Notes: a model not told the origin generated them from the sequence alone. A stretch of 64,000 bases of DNA from Chrysoporthe austroafricana (GCA_001051155.2 JYIP02000008.1:2480001-2544000); one strand, 5' to 3'. Counted from the stretch's first letter, positions 46,942-59,700 are shown. Translations and numbers: made by a program.

Positions 46942-48530
46942 TGTGCTATAAGCATGATGTTGATCGTGCAGCAGGTGATGTAGACGAGTCTTGAAAATAT
47001 CGTGCTCTGCGAGCAGGCAATATCTCGCCCAACCCCATCAGATCCGGGTCTCTGTACTATGAAAAGAAGGTTCTACAGACACTGATGATGACACCCATGG
47101 CTGTTCAGTTTTGTAAGACGCAGATGGCGTAGACTACCGCATGCGGCCGAAGTACCCGAGGATCTAAACATGACAGCGACACTCCAGGCCGAGAACACAT
47201 TCCAAATGCGGACGCGGCTCAATTTTGAGTTTCGAACATCCCGGCCATATTCTCTATTGATCTCTTGGGCTCCCCACCGAACGGCTGTCTGGGCCTTCAG
47301 CCGCGCGACCTCCCTGCCTACCGAATAGCCATTGCGGCCGTCTCTTTTCAGATGAACGCTTTGCATATAGACCCTCATACGGCATGCAGCCAGAAGGCGA
47401 CTACCCAATCCAAAACCCATGCTGTTATGACGCTATTATTATTCATCTGCAGGGCCTAGAATAGTCCTCACGCTGTGCAGAGCTGAGGCTTAAAAAGAAG
47501 GTGGCAACGCCATGGTAAGTACGACAAAAATGCCGCTCCGAGAGTTGACATGCTCTTGACAGCAGGGGTGGAGCCAGCTCAGCTACTTGTATCGTCGACG
47601 GACCGACTCTAGAGCACCCAGTCTAGCCGAGCATCGGCGAGCAGCCAAAAGGCTACGGCAGTTGCCTTAGCTAGCTCGCGTTGACGCTTTATTCTCCTTT
47701 CCGTGAACGTAAACGCTCAGGATCATCTCTCTGCCGTAGGCGCAGGCTGCAAAAGTGGAGGCATGGAAGGGATCAGAAATGGACGAATGGCATTGAGTTA
47801 AGGTTCTTGACTGCGACTAAATTTACCCACCACGGCCAGAAGATATATTCTTGAGCTTTTATTCAAACCCCTAAGTCACAGAGATCTCCGAGTTGGATCG
47901 GCTCAACTGAAGCAGACACGAGATCGCGAGATACTATTGCTCGACGCAGGTGTATAGCTGTGCTCTGGAGTAAGAAGATAGGCCGGCCATGCAACTGTTT
48001 TGATATATATCAATGCTAAAGGCATCACAAGGACCGTGACGAAAGTCTACGGCAAGTACGGGCTTGCGTATTCTTGTCGATATAGACATTAATTAATTCC
48101 TCCAATCGGTACGACGCCACCCATGGTCGCTTGACTGAAAGAGGCAATTCGGAGTAACGGCAGTCACTTCGACCACGTCTTTCAGGCAACTGTGACGAGA
48201 AAATACCAGATCATGAAGACCACGTAGTTCATAATGGCACGATTTCTCTTGCATTTCGTGCAGTGGGGTGCCTTCGAGCCACGACGTCAGTCCGGAGCAG
48301 TATGGCTCGCATCGCTACGACGGCCCGTAGTATTGATCTCCTGCTAAACGATGGTTATTACCCCCTCTTGCGGCGATGCAACTCGGAAAGTCGGCAGTGA
48401 TGGACGGACTATATGAGCCCTTATATGGCTCGAAAGAATCGCCTCTGCCTCACTGCTGAGCCGAATCCCCAGGGCTCTCCTGATACGACTGATCCTGAGC
48501 GTCTCCGGAGTGCGATCCTGCGTATCTGAC
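46942..48530. other. Intergenic region, no gene seen
   Basis: Lies between divergently transcribed genes (rhodopsin-domain gene leftward, GH30 gene rightward) and should contain both promoters. The minus-strand frame 47420-47073 has no domain, TM or signal peptide and is treated as chance. Confidence 0.45.
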
Positions 48531-50248
48531 ATGGCCTCCTTCAGTAAATACGCGGTGGCGGTCCACATCGGGCTGGCCGCCGCCCAGACGGCGATCGAGG
48601 TCGACCTCACCACCACCTACCAGGCCATCGACGGCTTCGGCTTCTCACAGGCCTTCGGGCGGGCCAGCGAGTTCCAGGCGCTCGCGTCCGCGCCCCAGAA
48701 GCAGGGCCTCGACCTCCTCTTCGACACCACCGTCGGGGCCGGCATGACCATCATCCGGAACCGCATCGGCTCCAACGGCACCGGCGACAGCATCGAGCCG
48801 ACCAGCCCCGGCTCCCCGACCACCAACGCCACCTACGTCTGGGACGACGACGACGAGGGCCAGGTCTGGTTCAGCCAGCAGGCCATGAGCTACGGCGTGT
48901 CCACCATCTACGCCGACGCGTGGAGCGCGCCCGGGTTCATGAAGACCAACGGCGAGGACATCGACGGTGGCTACCTGTGCGGGACGACCGGCCACACCTG
49001 TGCGTCTGGGGACTGGAGGCAGGCGTATGCCAATTTCTTGGTGGAGTACATCGAGCTGTATAGCTCGGCGGGGATCCCTATCACGCATCTTGGGTTCCTC
49101 AATGAGCCGGATTTGACGTGAGTACTGGGCGCCGGCTGCCTTCATCCTATCCCACTCTCCAGCCCCTGCTGTCGAAGGACGTGGGTTCTTTGCTCATACA
49201 TTTTCATAGCACTGACTACTCCTCAATGCTCATCACCGTCTCGGACCCCGTTGAGGTCACCTCTTTCGTCCCCATCCTCTACGACACCCTGGAGTCAGCC
49301 GGACTCGGTTCCATCAAGATCGCCTGCTGCGACATGACCGGCTGGAACGACGCGCAGCTGGTCACCGCGGCGCTGGCCGCGGCGGACAGCATCAGCCCCT
49401 ACATCAGCCTGCTCACGAGCCACATGTACGGCGGCGACCCGGGCTCGCTGATTGACAGCAGCGCGACGGGCCTCCCGCCGGTGTGGATGACGGAGGGGGC
49501 GGACCTGGACGACGCGTGGTGCACGACGTGGTACAGCTCGGGCGGGCTCTGCGAGGGCCTGACGTGGGCCGAGAAGATCTCCACGGGCATCCTGTCCGCC
49601 AACCTGTCGGCGTACCTCTACTGGGAAGGCCTGGAGATCGACGAGGCCTCGGCCTCGAGCTACCTGGTCGCCGTGCTCGACGGCGAGACAGCGACGGCCT
49701 CGGGCCGGCTGTGGGCCTTCGCCATGTGGAGCCGATTCATCCGCCCCGGCGCCGTCCGCGTGGGCACCTCGGGCACCATCTCGGGCGTCGCGGTCGGCGC
49801 GTTCGAGAACGCCGACGGGAGCGTCGTGGTCGTCTTTACCAACTCCGGCAGCACTGCCGAGTCCGCGGCCGTCTCGTTCAATGGCTTCACCCCTTCGGCC
49901 GCGAGCGCCTGGCTAACCGACAACACGCACTCGGTGAACTCGACGACCGTCACGCTCTCGGGGGGCGTGGCGACCGTGTCTCTGCCCTCCTACTCGGTCG
50001 TGACCGTGAAGCTGACGGGCACCGCCGGAGGTGGCACGACCAGCAGCAGCAGCAGTGCCATTCTGACTACTACTTCTGTCACCACCCAGTCCAGCACAAC
50101 CTCAGCTATAGTGACGACGACCACTTCTTCCGGAGGAAGTTGTTCCAGCCTGTATGGCCAATGCGGTGGCACTGGGTGGACTGGGGCTACGTGTTGCTCT
50201 TCGGGGACCTGCACATATGAGAATGATTACTACTCTCAATGCGTCTAA
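48531..50248 (+). CDS. GH30 (subfamily 7-like) xylanase-type glycoside hydrolase with CBM1
   Basis: Two exons, 48531-49117 and 49210-50248, give 541 aa. A short signal peptide (ending near AAAQTA) leads into [13 protein letters not shown], the start of the GH30 catalytic barrel. The acid/base is E192 in LNEPDLT and the nucleophile is E291 in WMTEGAD; both fit clan GH-A. A beta-rich side domain (about 375-455) follows, then a Ser/Thr linker and a C-terminal CBM1 (about 507-541; [15 protein letters not shown]). Fungal GH30_7 enzymes attack glucuronoxylan or release xylobiose; CBM1 targets cellulose. The intron falls just after the catalytic NEP. The triplet at 48510 in frame is GTG, so the ATG at 48531 is the start. 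Secreted plant-wall degradation enzyme. Confidence 0.93.
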
Positions 50249-50317
50249 GGCGTGGGAAGCTCAGCCACAAACGCCATACGATAGTGGCACTGTAGATATT
50301 GGAGGCACATTGTCATC

Positions 50318-50347
50318 TTTTTTTTTTTTTTTTTTTTAAAAAAAAAG
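50318..50347. repeat. T20-A10 homopolymer palindrome after the GH30 gene
   Basis: Twenty T followed directly by ten A, 70 bases past the GH30 stop codon. It can form a perfect A/T hairpin with no loop. Its true length is prone to sequencing error. It may sit in the 3' UTR or mark where transcription ends. Confidence 0.6.
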
Positions 50348-50489
50348 GATCATATTTGATGGCATGGTATCGTTAGACTATATTCATGCAGTCATTGTGA
50401 CCTCACCCAGGCACCTCAGTGCCTCCTATGTGCTCGTTCAAGGCCCCAGGGCCAACACAACGGCCATCCTCCAACAGCGGAACACGACC

Positions 50490-51662
50490 TTAGAACCCTA
50501 GCGCCTGGTTGAAGGCGTCAGCGGTAGTCTGGTCCTTGGTGCCCAGGCTGGCAACGGTGGCCTTGGCGCTAGCGCAGGCATCCTTTGCGGCCTGGTTCGC
50601 CTGGCAGACGTTGGTGAGCTGGTCGCAGATGAAGTTGGTGATGATGTTGGGGTTCAGGGCGTCCGACTGGCCGGTGCTCGCGACGAGCGTCGGGTCGGTC
50701 GGGAAGAACGTGCCCTCGGTAGCCTTGCGGTCTGCGGGTTCAAAGTTAGCAACCAAACGTCATACATACTACAGGTTCATCACGGGTTATGCGGGGCGGA
50801 CTCACTGAACTGTGCGCGGCCGAACTGGAAGTCCATAGTCGGCGTGCAGATGCCAAAGTCGGCACCGGCGAGGCTGGTGGTGGTGTTCGTGGAGCTGGAG
50901 CTGGCGCTGGCGGCGGTGCTGGCGCTCGCGGTGGAGTTGGAGCTGCTCGCGGGCGCGCTCGCAGTGCACCCCGCGCCCGAGTTCGCCGCGGTGTCCGTGC
51001 TGGAGCTGGCGCTGGCCGAGTCGGTGGCCGAGTCGGTGGCGTTGGCCGTGGCGCTGCCAGCAGCAGCAGCAGCAACAGCCACGGAGTTCCCGTTGGCGTC
51101 GACGGAGGTGAAGTTGCTGAAGCCGTTGGCGGACATGACCTCGGCGACGGACAGGCCGCTGGCACTGAAGGGGGTCGTCAGCGAGGTGGCGGAGTTGGCG
51201 TTCTCGGTATCGGACCCGACGACGGCCGGGTCCACGAGCGGGACGATGCCGCGGAGCTCTGCGGTGGCGGGGAGAGTGGCGTCGCCGCAGATCGAGGGGA
51301 TGTCGACGTTGAAGGGGTTGAAGTTCTGCTCCGCGGCGACGACGCCGGCAGCCGCGCTGATGACGGCCGGGTCGGTGCCGAGAGTAGCAACGATCTTGTC
51401 ACCCAGAGAGAGCTGGAGGGTATCGGTCAGTGACGGGCAGACTTGGCTAGGTACATGGCGAAGGAAGGGAGTAATAACATACCTTCTCACAAGGGTTAGC
51501 CGCGGCCAGAAGAACGCCCGGGACGGCACCGGAAAGGGTTCCGGCGTCGCCGGGCTGGCCAAAGCTGGTGAGGGCAGAAACGGCTGCCACGGGAATCTGC
51601 TCCTGGCCGAAGCGAGCCTCGGCGCAGGCGAGGAGGAAGGTGACGGCGAGATACTTGGACAT
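50490..51662 (-). CDS. MAS1/CAS1-like secreted protein (appressorium-type)
   Basis: Three exons on the complement, 51662-51483, 51412-50806 and 50731-50490, give 342 aa. The signal peptide MSKYLAVTFLLACAEA precedes RFGQEQIPVAAVSAL. The first half contains ANPCEKLSLGDKIV, FNPFNVDIPSICGD and ATLPATAELRGIVPLVDP, and a run resembling NGFSNFT. A Ser/Ala/Thr-rich variable middle (about residues 170-255) is probably O-glycosylated and reads like a linker. The C-terminus has spaced Cys (NFICDQLTNVCQ, KDACASAKA). I recall this as the family of Magnaporthe MAS1 and Colletotrichum CAS1 appressorium-specific proteins; the match is from memory and the function is unknown. It is convergent with the GH30 gene, with only about 240 bases between stops. 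Confidence 0.8.
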
Positions 51663-53687
51663 GATGGCGGCAAGAAATGTATGTTCTAGAGACACTCGGC
51701 GCAAAAATGAGCGTGATGAAAGAAGATTAAACCGGACTCGCGGCAAAAAAGAATGTAAGCAGCTTTGCTGGAAAGAGTGACTGGGCAAGAAGTTCTCGGA
51801 ACCTTGGTTGATGATGGTCGTTGTCGTCGTCGAGGAGATCCGAGTGGAAGAGGGAGGCTATATAAACATTCTGCTCCAGCCCTAGGTGCTCGGTAGCACC
51901 CAGGAGAAGATGATCTCCCCAGGGAATAGTGTCACGCAGCTCGCGTGGCTTGGACCTGCGGTTCAGGTACCGCCCCTTCAATGGCGATCATACGTGGGCA
52001 ACTCTGCTCCTCCTCTTCCTCCACGATAGCAAGGCGCCTGACGACTACCACATGGCATATAAGGTTATCTGCCAAGGCGCAAGGGGCGGAGCGTCGCACA
52101 ACCAAGTGTCGTGAGTTGGTTTGAAGAGGCGAGGCTGGAAGGCCAAGTCCAAAGCAGAATGCCGAGGCTTGTGAGAATAGCAGCCAGATACTAATGCGCC
52201 GGGGCCAGGGGTCAGTTTAAGCTTGCTCGCAAGGTTGTGCACACCACCAGGTGACTACTACGCAGTATAATAGTATTATGGTACAGCGCAGTGAGGATGA
52301 ACCTGGGGTGATTGACAGATCAGGCGATCATGGCGATCTTTGCGTTCATAGAGACTTCGGATGGACTATGAACCATCTCATCCCAGCCCTACAGCCCGAA
52401 CAAAGTCTTCAGCCCGTAGACGCCTGTCCACTTGAACGAAGGCGCGAGCGTGAAAGATTTTGGACGAGGCTGTACCCGACGGAAGCCCTGCAGCAGGATC
52501 CTGGGGGGCATAGGCCTGACGCAGTCATCGCGCGTTCGCAGGTGGCACTACACCCCGAGCGGCGAAGCAAGCGAAGGGCGCCGACACGGCCGCCGAGAGT
52601 CATTGTGAAGCTGGCTGTGCGAGGATCCGAGCTGGTTGGGGTGTCGACAAGATCAGCGATGCGCGGCTGAGGAGTCATGCTGGTGCACCCCTTGCGTGGA
52701 CTCCCTTTCCAGGCGATCGTCTCAAGGAGGAAAAGTGAGCGACGGCAAGGTGTGTATGTCCGTATATGGTAAACAAGAGGAGAAAGGAAGGTCGATGTGT
52801 GGTGGAAAATAAGCTTGGCCAAAACACGGTCGCCGAATCAGCGCATGTGGCGCTACCCAGCGGGTCCAGGCGCGCCAGGTGGCCCCGCCCCCCCGGCCTG
52901 GCGCCCGCTGAGTCGCTGAGCCTCAGGGGAGGACTGCGCTTCCACAGCGCTGGGGAGTTGTACCCAGTCACTAGCTTCCCTGATCGACCGCCTTGAGACG
53001 CTCACGAGACAGTCAGAGTCTGATGCCCCAAACACCGCCAAGAAGTCGACGAACAACACAACACCTCGAGGCCATGCTGATCGACGAACGCACACGGGCG
53101 GCTGCAGGCAGGACGTGCTCGTGGAAAGTTCTGGCGATCCTACCGAGATTTTCTTTCGTCTGAATTCAAGCTTAATTCTGTTCTGCGAGGACTATCGATC
53201 GGGTCGAGCCATGATGCGCGCTGGGTTATGGGTCATCCCGTGGGGCGTGGTCTATTGTTTATTCCCAAAGGCTCACATCAGTGTTGTCGGCATCGAACCG
53301 ACAGCAGTCAGTACGTCGCGCTCGCGATACTACAAATATTGATGTCCAGGTACCTGGCTCAAGGAGGCGCTGTGGGTGTCCGTCGCGGGATTGACTTACG
53401 AGGTGCTAGAGAAGGTAAGAGGAGCGCGTTGATGGCTTCTCACATCTCGACCCAACTTCACACTGCGGTTCCGTTGATTTGTCCTTGGAAAAGGAGGCTC
53501 ATCATTCTATATAGATCTCAAATCCACATTGCGCTGAAGAGTTGAAATTCCAGAAGTCACACCAAGCAGTGGGTAAACAAGACCAGTCTTACTCTGTATC
53601 TGCCTGGCAGAGCGCAAAATGACATGCCCATCTGCACGAGACGCCAAACCGCGTGCAGATTTCGCCGCGAGAGGTCAAGCTCAACAG
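51663..53687. other. 2-kb gene-free stretch
   Basis: Begins with the promoter side of the MAS1/CAS1-like gene, then GC-variable DNA with no supported gene. Frames such as 52251-52670 are Arg/Pro-rich noise. A small perfect hairpin at 53284-53302 looks like a tRNA T-arm but has no partner arms. Confidence 0.45.
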
Positions 53688-54240
53688 TTACCGGTCCCCC
53701 TCTGGAGCAGTCTCCCGTAATCGTACACGATCCGGGTCACCGGCCGCAGACTGATGCGGACCTTGCCGAGCCATATCCTCATCACTATTGGAGAGCTGCA
53801 CTACCTGTTCGACGGCCCGGGCCTGGGCGCGCGTCTGCAGGTCCGCCGCCGGGTCCCACAGCGCGAGGAAACCAGAGGGGAAGGCCGCCCCGACCTGTTC
53901 GCACTCCTTCTCGGCGTGCGCCAGCTGGCCCCCGACGTCGCCGCCAATCATGTGCAGGAGGCCCCGCACCAGCAGGCCGCCGTCCTTATGGGCGAACAGC
54001 TGGCTCAGGTCGGCGAAGTCGAGGTCCCTGTATGCATAGTTGTACCTGCTGAGGTCGATCAGCGCCTCGGCCTCGAATTCGCCGTTCTCCTCGTCGAGCG
54101 AGCCCTCTGGAGCCCGGTCGACATAGTTCAGCACGGGTTTATGGAGCCGGCCGGTCTCGTCCCGTAGGTCTGGGCGACGCTGTCGGGCACGAGGTTCTTC
54201 TAGTTGCCTTGTTTCCTGATCTATTTCCTTGGGCTGTTAA
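53688..54240 (-). pseudogene. Orphan coding remnant, unknown family
   Basis: The minus-strand frame from about 54240 to a stop at 53688 has clear GC3 bias over roughly 54170-53790 and protein-like composition (segments LIDLSRYNYAYRDLDFADLSQLF, shown here only in part: DLSRYNYAYRDLDF; LFAHKDGGLLVRGLLHM; FPSGFLALWDPAADL). The first in-frame ATG-like start (54134) is a CTG, so it either begins in an upstream exon through the acceptor TTAACAG at about 54235 or has lost its start. Codon bias fades before the stop. I cannot name the family and see no further exon, so it is most likely the leftover of a larger gene. Confidence 0.35.
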
Positions 54241-55888
54241 TTCGAACACTCTCATGGAGGTCAGCGTTCCTTTTCTTGGGACCTTGGGACGCAGGATGAA
54301 TACTGGCCGGGCCTGTGCGTATCTTCAACCCGGCGAGAAGGGATTGTAGAATTGATGTGGTACACATCAATATCCAGTATAGTATTAGAACACCTGAAGA
54401 CAACGAAGAGAGCAGGAAAGAGAAGAAAGAAAAAAAAGACAACAAAAAAAAAAAAAAGGAGCAGGTCTAGTCGATATTATGATCGTTATAGGATGTCCAT
54501 GCTCTTCATCATGTTGGCCTTTGATTGAAAATGACTCAAATGAATTGGCACCAGTCACTTCGATTCCGAGTATCTCTACTTTGGCTGCGCACTGAGATGA
54601 TCTCGAGCTAGCTCCTACCAAATCATTATGGCAAGCGGCATCTCGAATTCGGTGTAGTATATTTAGTCCATCAATCATCCTCAACCTTGGTATGTCTAGG
54701 CACTTCCTGCGCCTATCACAAAACAATATGAGCTAATTGACATGTCTCGTTGCTTCGTCTCCGGTTGCTACATTGCACCACCTGCTAAAAAGCTACTATA
54801 TAATAATAGTAATGATGGTTCTCTTTTAGCTACATGCCACGTTCTGGGTGTCATCTAGACAGCTGCAACGGTAGATCACGGCAAAGCGTCGCTCAGTAAA
54901 CTCAATAGGTTTGGGGGGGTTATAGGTTGATCCTCCCGAACCCCTTGAAAAAGAGGGATAGAGAGAGGAAAAAGAAGAAGAGATTGCGAAACGGCAGCTT
55001 CGTACTTCTAACTCTTCAATTCTAGTCTACTTTCACATCCCAATCCAATTATGCCCATCCCTCGGCCGAGAACTACCATCCATGCACACATCTGGACCTA
55101 GCTTATCCTTCGTCTGTTTTTCTTTTCTTCTTTTATATATATATATATATTCTCATCGCGATATAGGCCATTACGAAGCGGGGAGGCCCTTTCGAAACGA
55201 CCCCAGCGAGAGGGTAGGCAATATCATAGCTGCAACTGAAGGGCGACGATATTTGTCATGATCCCTTGACGTGAGACACGTATCATGTAAACAGCCAGAG
55301 TCGTCATTGTGGCTTATCTTCCACCAGTCTCCAGCGAGGGCAGCTGGGTACGATACCCAGTGTCCAGGCAAATATGCCCCACTGCAAGCAGTCAAGCTGG
55401 CCTTTAGCGGTCAGGGAACAATGTAGCACAGATGCGCCGTGCTTGAGATCCCCTGCCGGGCTGCGGACGGCCTCCGCGAGACTTTGGACTAAAAAGCGGC
55501 CCGGGTAGGATGGCAACATCTAGGATATTCACAAGCGAGCTCCCCCAGCGTGATTATTATCTATGCCCGCATGTCTGCCGGGGCTTTTTGAATTCGTAAG
55601 GTCATAAACCAGGCCTGCCCGTAGCGGCCCGTCCGATATCGACATCAATCCGTAAGAGGCATCCCATCGTGATCGCCTAAAAGAATATATAATTAAACAA
55701 ACCGGCCCTTGTATGCCCATCCAATTGTATCCAGGTATCAGCTCTTTCTTTGGGTCATCCTGACCCCCCCCCCCTTGGCCGGTGTGTACCCCATCACCGC
55801 TGGGCCGGCGTCATCCCCCGGCCGGTTAGTGACAGTGCGGCAGCACCCCGGGCCCGCGGTCCCCAGCCCCCGGCACCGGCGGCGGCCG
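54241..55888. other. Intergenic region, AT-richer, no gene seen
   Basis: Contains A-rich patches (54428-54460) and a short (TA)n run near 55135-55150. Frames are short and without domain signal. The right end is the 3' flank of the second MARVEL gene. Confidence 0.45.
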
Positions 55889-56744
55889 CTAGACGTAGGC
55901 CCGCCGGTGCGAGTGGCTCGACCGCCGGCTCCTGTGGCTCCCGTGGGAGCTCCGCCTCCTGTGGCCGCGGCGCGAGTAGTGGGTCTCGCGGTAGTAGCGG
56001 GTGGTGCGGCGCTCCTTGGCCATGCGGTCGCCGTGGATCCAGGCGAGGACGGCGGTGAAGAAGAAGAAGATGCAGTTCATGATGCCGAAGGCGAAGGAGG
56101 CCTTGAGCAGGGCGCACGTCTTGTTGGTGTCGACGTAGAGGGTGTTGCCGTAGTAGGTGCCGAAGATGCCGAAGTCGATGTCGTAGCCCGAGCCGTAGGC
56201 GATGTTGCTGCAGTTGGCGCCGGAGATGAAGCGGAGGTAGTAGACGCCGGCTATGAAGGCACCGACGAAGCCTGCGGGTACGCGCGAGGGGGCCCGGGTC
56301 AGTATCGGAGCTGGAACAGACGCGCGCGCCAGGAGCGAGAGGGGAGCTGCCACAGGGCAGCGAGCGGGGAGGGAGAAGTCATACCGAGATCGATGACCGC
56401 CACGAACTGGGCGTTGGCGCTGCTCCTGTGGTAGGAGAACAGGGTGAAGATTGCCCACGCCAGGGCTAACACCGATACTATGAACAGTATCAAGATGTAG
56501 TCGGGGGTCACCACGTTGGCGTTGACGTAGCCATTGACGAAGTAGCCGAGCATGCCCACGATAGGAGCCTAGGAGCGCGCGCGCGAGAGAGACGCGAGGT
56601 CAGCAGGTTGATGCGCCGCCGGGCGTTGTTGCGCCGCGCAGGGCTGCGGGGCCAGCAGAGGGGGGCGGGCAGCCGGTCACTCACCAGTGTGACAATCTCG
56701 ACGAACCGCCAGAAGACGAAGCCGACTGTGAAGAGGAACGGCAT
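55889..56744 (-). CDS. MARVEL-domain four-TM protein with basic His/Arg/Ser tail
   Basis: Three exons on the complement, 56744-56685, 56568-56385 and 56271-55889, give 208 aa. The four helices are FLFTVGFVFWRFVEIVTL plus the start of exon 2 (TM1), YILILFIVSVLALAWAIFTLF (TM2), FVAVIDLGFVGAFIAGVYYL (TM3) and FAFGIMNCIFFFFTAVLAWI (TM4). A Tyr/Gly-rich loop with two Cys (GANCSNIAYGSG and KTCALLK) lies between TM3 and TM4. The last 35 residues are a striking Arg/His/Ser tail (RRGHRRRSSHGSHRSRR). Same superfamily as the protein at 16865-17432 but longer, with different introns. Probably a plasma-membrane or vesicle microdomain protein; the tail may bind acidic lipids (inference). Confidence 0.83.
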
Positions 56745-59700
56745 CTTGGCTGGGCTGTGGCGACGCTGTTGCTGGTGGTGTGTGGTGGTGATGTTGTCGC
56801 CCTATCTAGGCGGTGTTGGTCGTCGACGAGGGGTTCGCAACGTCAATCAGCACAGAGGCGGAGGTGAGACCTTGTCAGCCAGCCACTGTCAGCTGCAGCG
56901 CAGAGCCCGTCGTGTCCGTCCCGTGCTGGGTCGGCTTGGCGGCGAGAGACAGAGATAGGGAGAAAAAGTAAGTTCACGGTTGCAGGTCGGCGAGCAGGAA
57001 GGTTGGCTGGCAGGGCTGCGCAGTGCAGGTGCAGGCGCGTGCGGGAAGGTTTTAATATGGGCCAGCATCTACGGCGATGCGATGGTGGGGCAGGGGTGGT
57101 TCCCAGTTTCGACATGGGGATTCTCAAGGTGGGATCATGAGGATTGGGCTCGCTCAGGGATGTGACTGCGAGGTTGGGGAGCCGTGCATCCTCTGCTGCG
57201 ATCGATGGCCCTTGTTGTGCAGTGCTATGTGTGTCTATATGTAGGCCAAGGTTGAGACCAAAGCAGGCTCTAGATGCATATCAGAGCACTGGCATTGGCG
57301 TAGCTATAGCGCTATAGCGCACCCGCCAAGACCGGCGCCAGTCGGTGAGGCAGAGGCAAAAGCAGGAGGCCATAGGTAGGAGAGAGGACAGAGGCATCAG
57401 GCACAAGGCACAACAAGAGCGTGCTCAGATGAGTTCTCCTGTGCTCTCTGGCCGGTCATAAGCGATGGTGGGTGCGTGGACAACAACGAACTGCCTGCAG
57501 CTTGGCGAGGCTGTCTGCTGTCCCCCCTGCTGATAAGCTCCAGCGCCAGGCCCAGGTCCAGGCACAGGCCCAGCCTGGGTTGATCCCTGCCCGATGACGT
57601 TGGCCGATCCTCGTCCCAACTGCTGTTCTGGGCCCAGCAAAACCTGGGGAGACCACCACCACCTGTGTGCCCTGATCTGAACCAGAGCTTCGAAAATCCG
57701 GGTCGCCATCCCGACATGCCATGATGGGACACGGCTTCTTCCCATCGCATCGCATCTGCATCTCCTCCTACGCCGTGTGCCTTGCATACCGTACCTTGTA
57801 TGTAGGCATGGGTAGGCAGCCAGACCCAGAAGCCATCACATCATCCAGGGAGGAAAATCCACGGGGCTGGTGTCGAGCCCCACCCAGGTACACGCACCCT
57901 AGCATTGCCCCAGGGCACCCCCCACAAGCCTAAATCGCGGGAGGCTGGGACCACCACCACTGCCTGTAGTAGGGCTGGGCGGACCCTGCCAGCCTAAATT
58001 TGGCACCCTCAGAGCAGAAGGTCAAAGCAGCGTCCACATGGGAAAAAAGCGGGCCAGGCCTTCACACAACCTCAACCTGGGAGCCAGAACCAGGGAGCTG
58101 CTACGATGGGATGCTGCTCCTTAATGTGCCTTGATCTTGATCGAGGCAATCGCCCTGTCGCTTGCAGAGGGGACGGGACCACACTGTGTTCCTGCACGTC
58201 AGCGTGCGCCGCCCACCCGTCTGCATGGCCCTGATGCTCTCTCCTCCCCACCTCCGCCGAGGATCCCTTCGTGCAGGTAGGCTTGGGCACGATGAGGTCA
58301 TCATGCCTTCAAGGTTCAGCTAGAGTGCGAGGGAGGCAGGCTTGTTCCGGGGAAGACCTCAGCGACATCGATGCATATTCCCTTGCCCCGCGTGGCAGCC
58401 AGGGCACCTGACCTGACCGGCGTATCCCGAATACGACAAATACACAAGCTATCTTCCTACTATACTATACTGCCCGCACTCCCGAGATCTACTGATGGGG
58501 AGTCCATGCAGATAGCCAGCATGGGCAGCAGCAGATAGGGCCGATTACCTACGGTCTCACATGCGAGTCGTTCTCCTCTCTATAGATATCGGTATGTAGG
58601 TCCGTACATGAATATCAGACATATAGAGACCTATGATACAAGTCCGTCACGCACACGCCCTGCCAAGTCATTAGACATTTCATCTTATATGTGCACAGTT
58701 GTTGCGTCGACGCCTCAAGCTAACCACCGAGCACGTGTCGTCAGATTTGCGCCCGCCTCACCGATACGGTCTGCCTTCTCCAAACTATCAAAGGCCTCAA
58801 CGAATTGGGATGGCATCAAGGCTATAACCAGGTTGCAGATGTATATTGAGTCGGGGTACGCAAGCTGCACATGGGCTTATGTGGCCACGGGCTGCTCGGC
58901 GGTGAAGAAGAGCTGGCCGGACAGCTTCGCTATCTATATGCCCATACCGCCGCCGAACCTGCCTAGCGCATGGTAGTTGGCCTGCCTGTCATTCTCTTCC
59001 AGAATCTGACCGTCATGGTGTCCGGCCGCAATTGGCGAGCTGGAGCAGGTTCACCTGCCCGGCAGCCGTGGTGGTAGCGATCTGCCTCTGCAGGGCATGA
59101 TCGGAGAGGTTTACTTCTGCTCCATCGGCTCGACCACGGCGCTGTCCATGGCCATTGTATGCCTCATGCTATCCATTCATGTTTGAGAGCCGGTGTCTGA
59201 ATATCTGCCTGTCGAGGACTCCCAGGCGTGGTCTGGGCGCTGTTTTGCTATTCCCGGCGACTGCGGGCATTGCCTTGATCCAAATCATTCACCCGTCTTG
59301 GAGTCTCGTCGAGACTATACACATCGATGTTCAGGTTCATGGCTGTGGGTCGAGGTTTAGCCCTAGCCTCTGCGGATCTCCTATGATGTGTCCACCCCCT
59401 GCCGAGCATCGAGTCAACCTTCGCCGATCAGAAATCGCAGACGTGGGCTCCGACGAAGATCTCCCGCAGAGCCTCAACGTCTTCATTTCATCGCGGGGGC
59501 CTGACCTCCCTCTTCTCTCAGCTCTACACAATACCCTCGGCATCGGGCAGAGTTCAAGACACGAAATAGTCAAGCGCGTAAGAATATGTGCGGCGGATCG
59601 GAGATGAGAAGGGCCAAGCGAGCCCCTGATTGTATCGGAGGCTTTCTCCTGCCCCAATATGTTGCGGTTCCACCCCAAAAAGTTCCGACTCCATCCCCAG

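Noticed and set aside
53284..53302. tRNA on the minus strand
   Set aside because: GTCGG-TTCGATG-CCGAC is a perfect T-arm-like hairpin with a B-box string, but no acceptor stem, D arm or anticodon arm can be built around it.
16865..56744. Recent duplication of the MARVEL genes
   Set aside because: The two differ in length, intron positions and sequence outside the helices, and lie 39 kb apart; old paralogs only.
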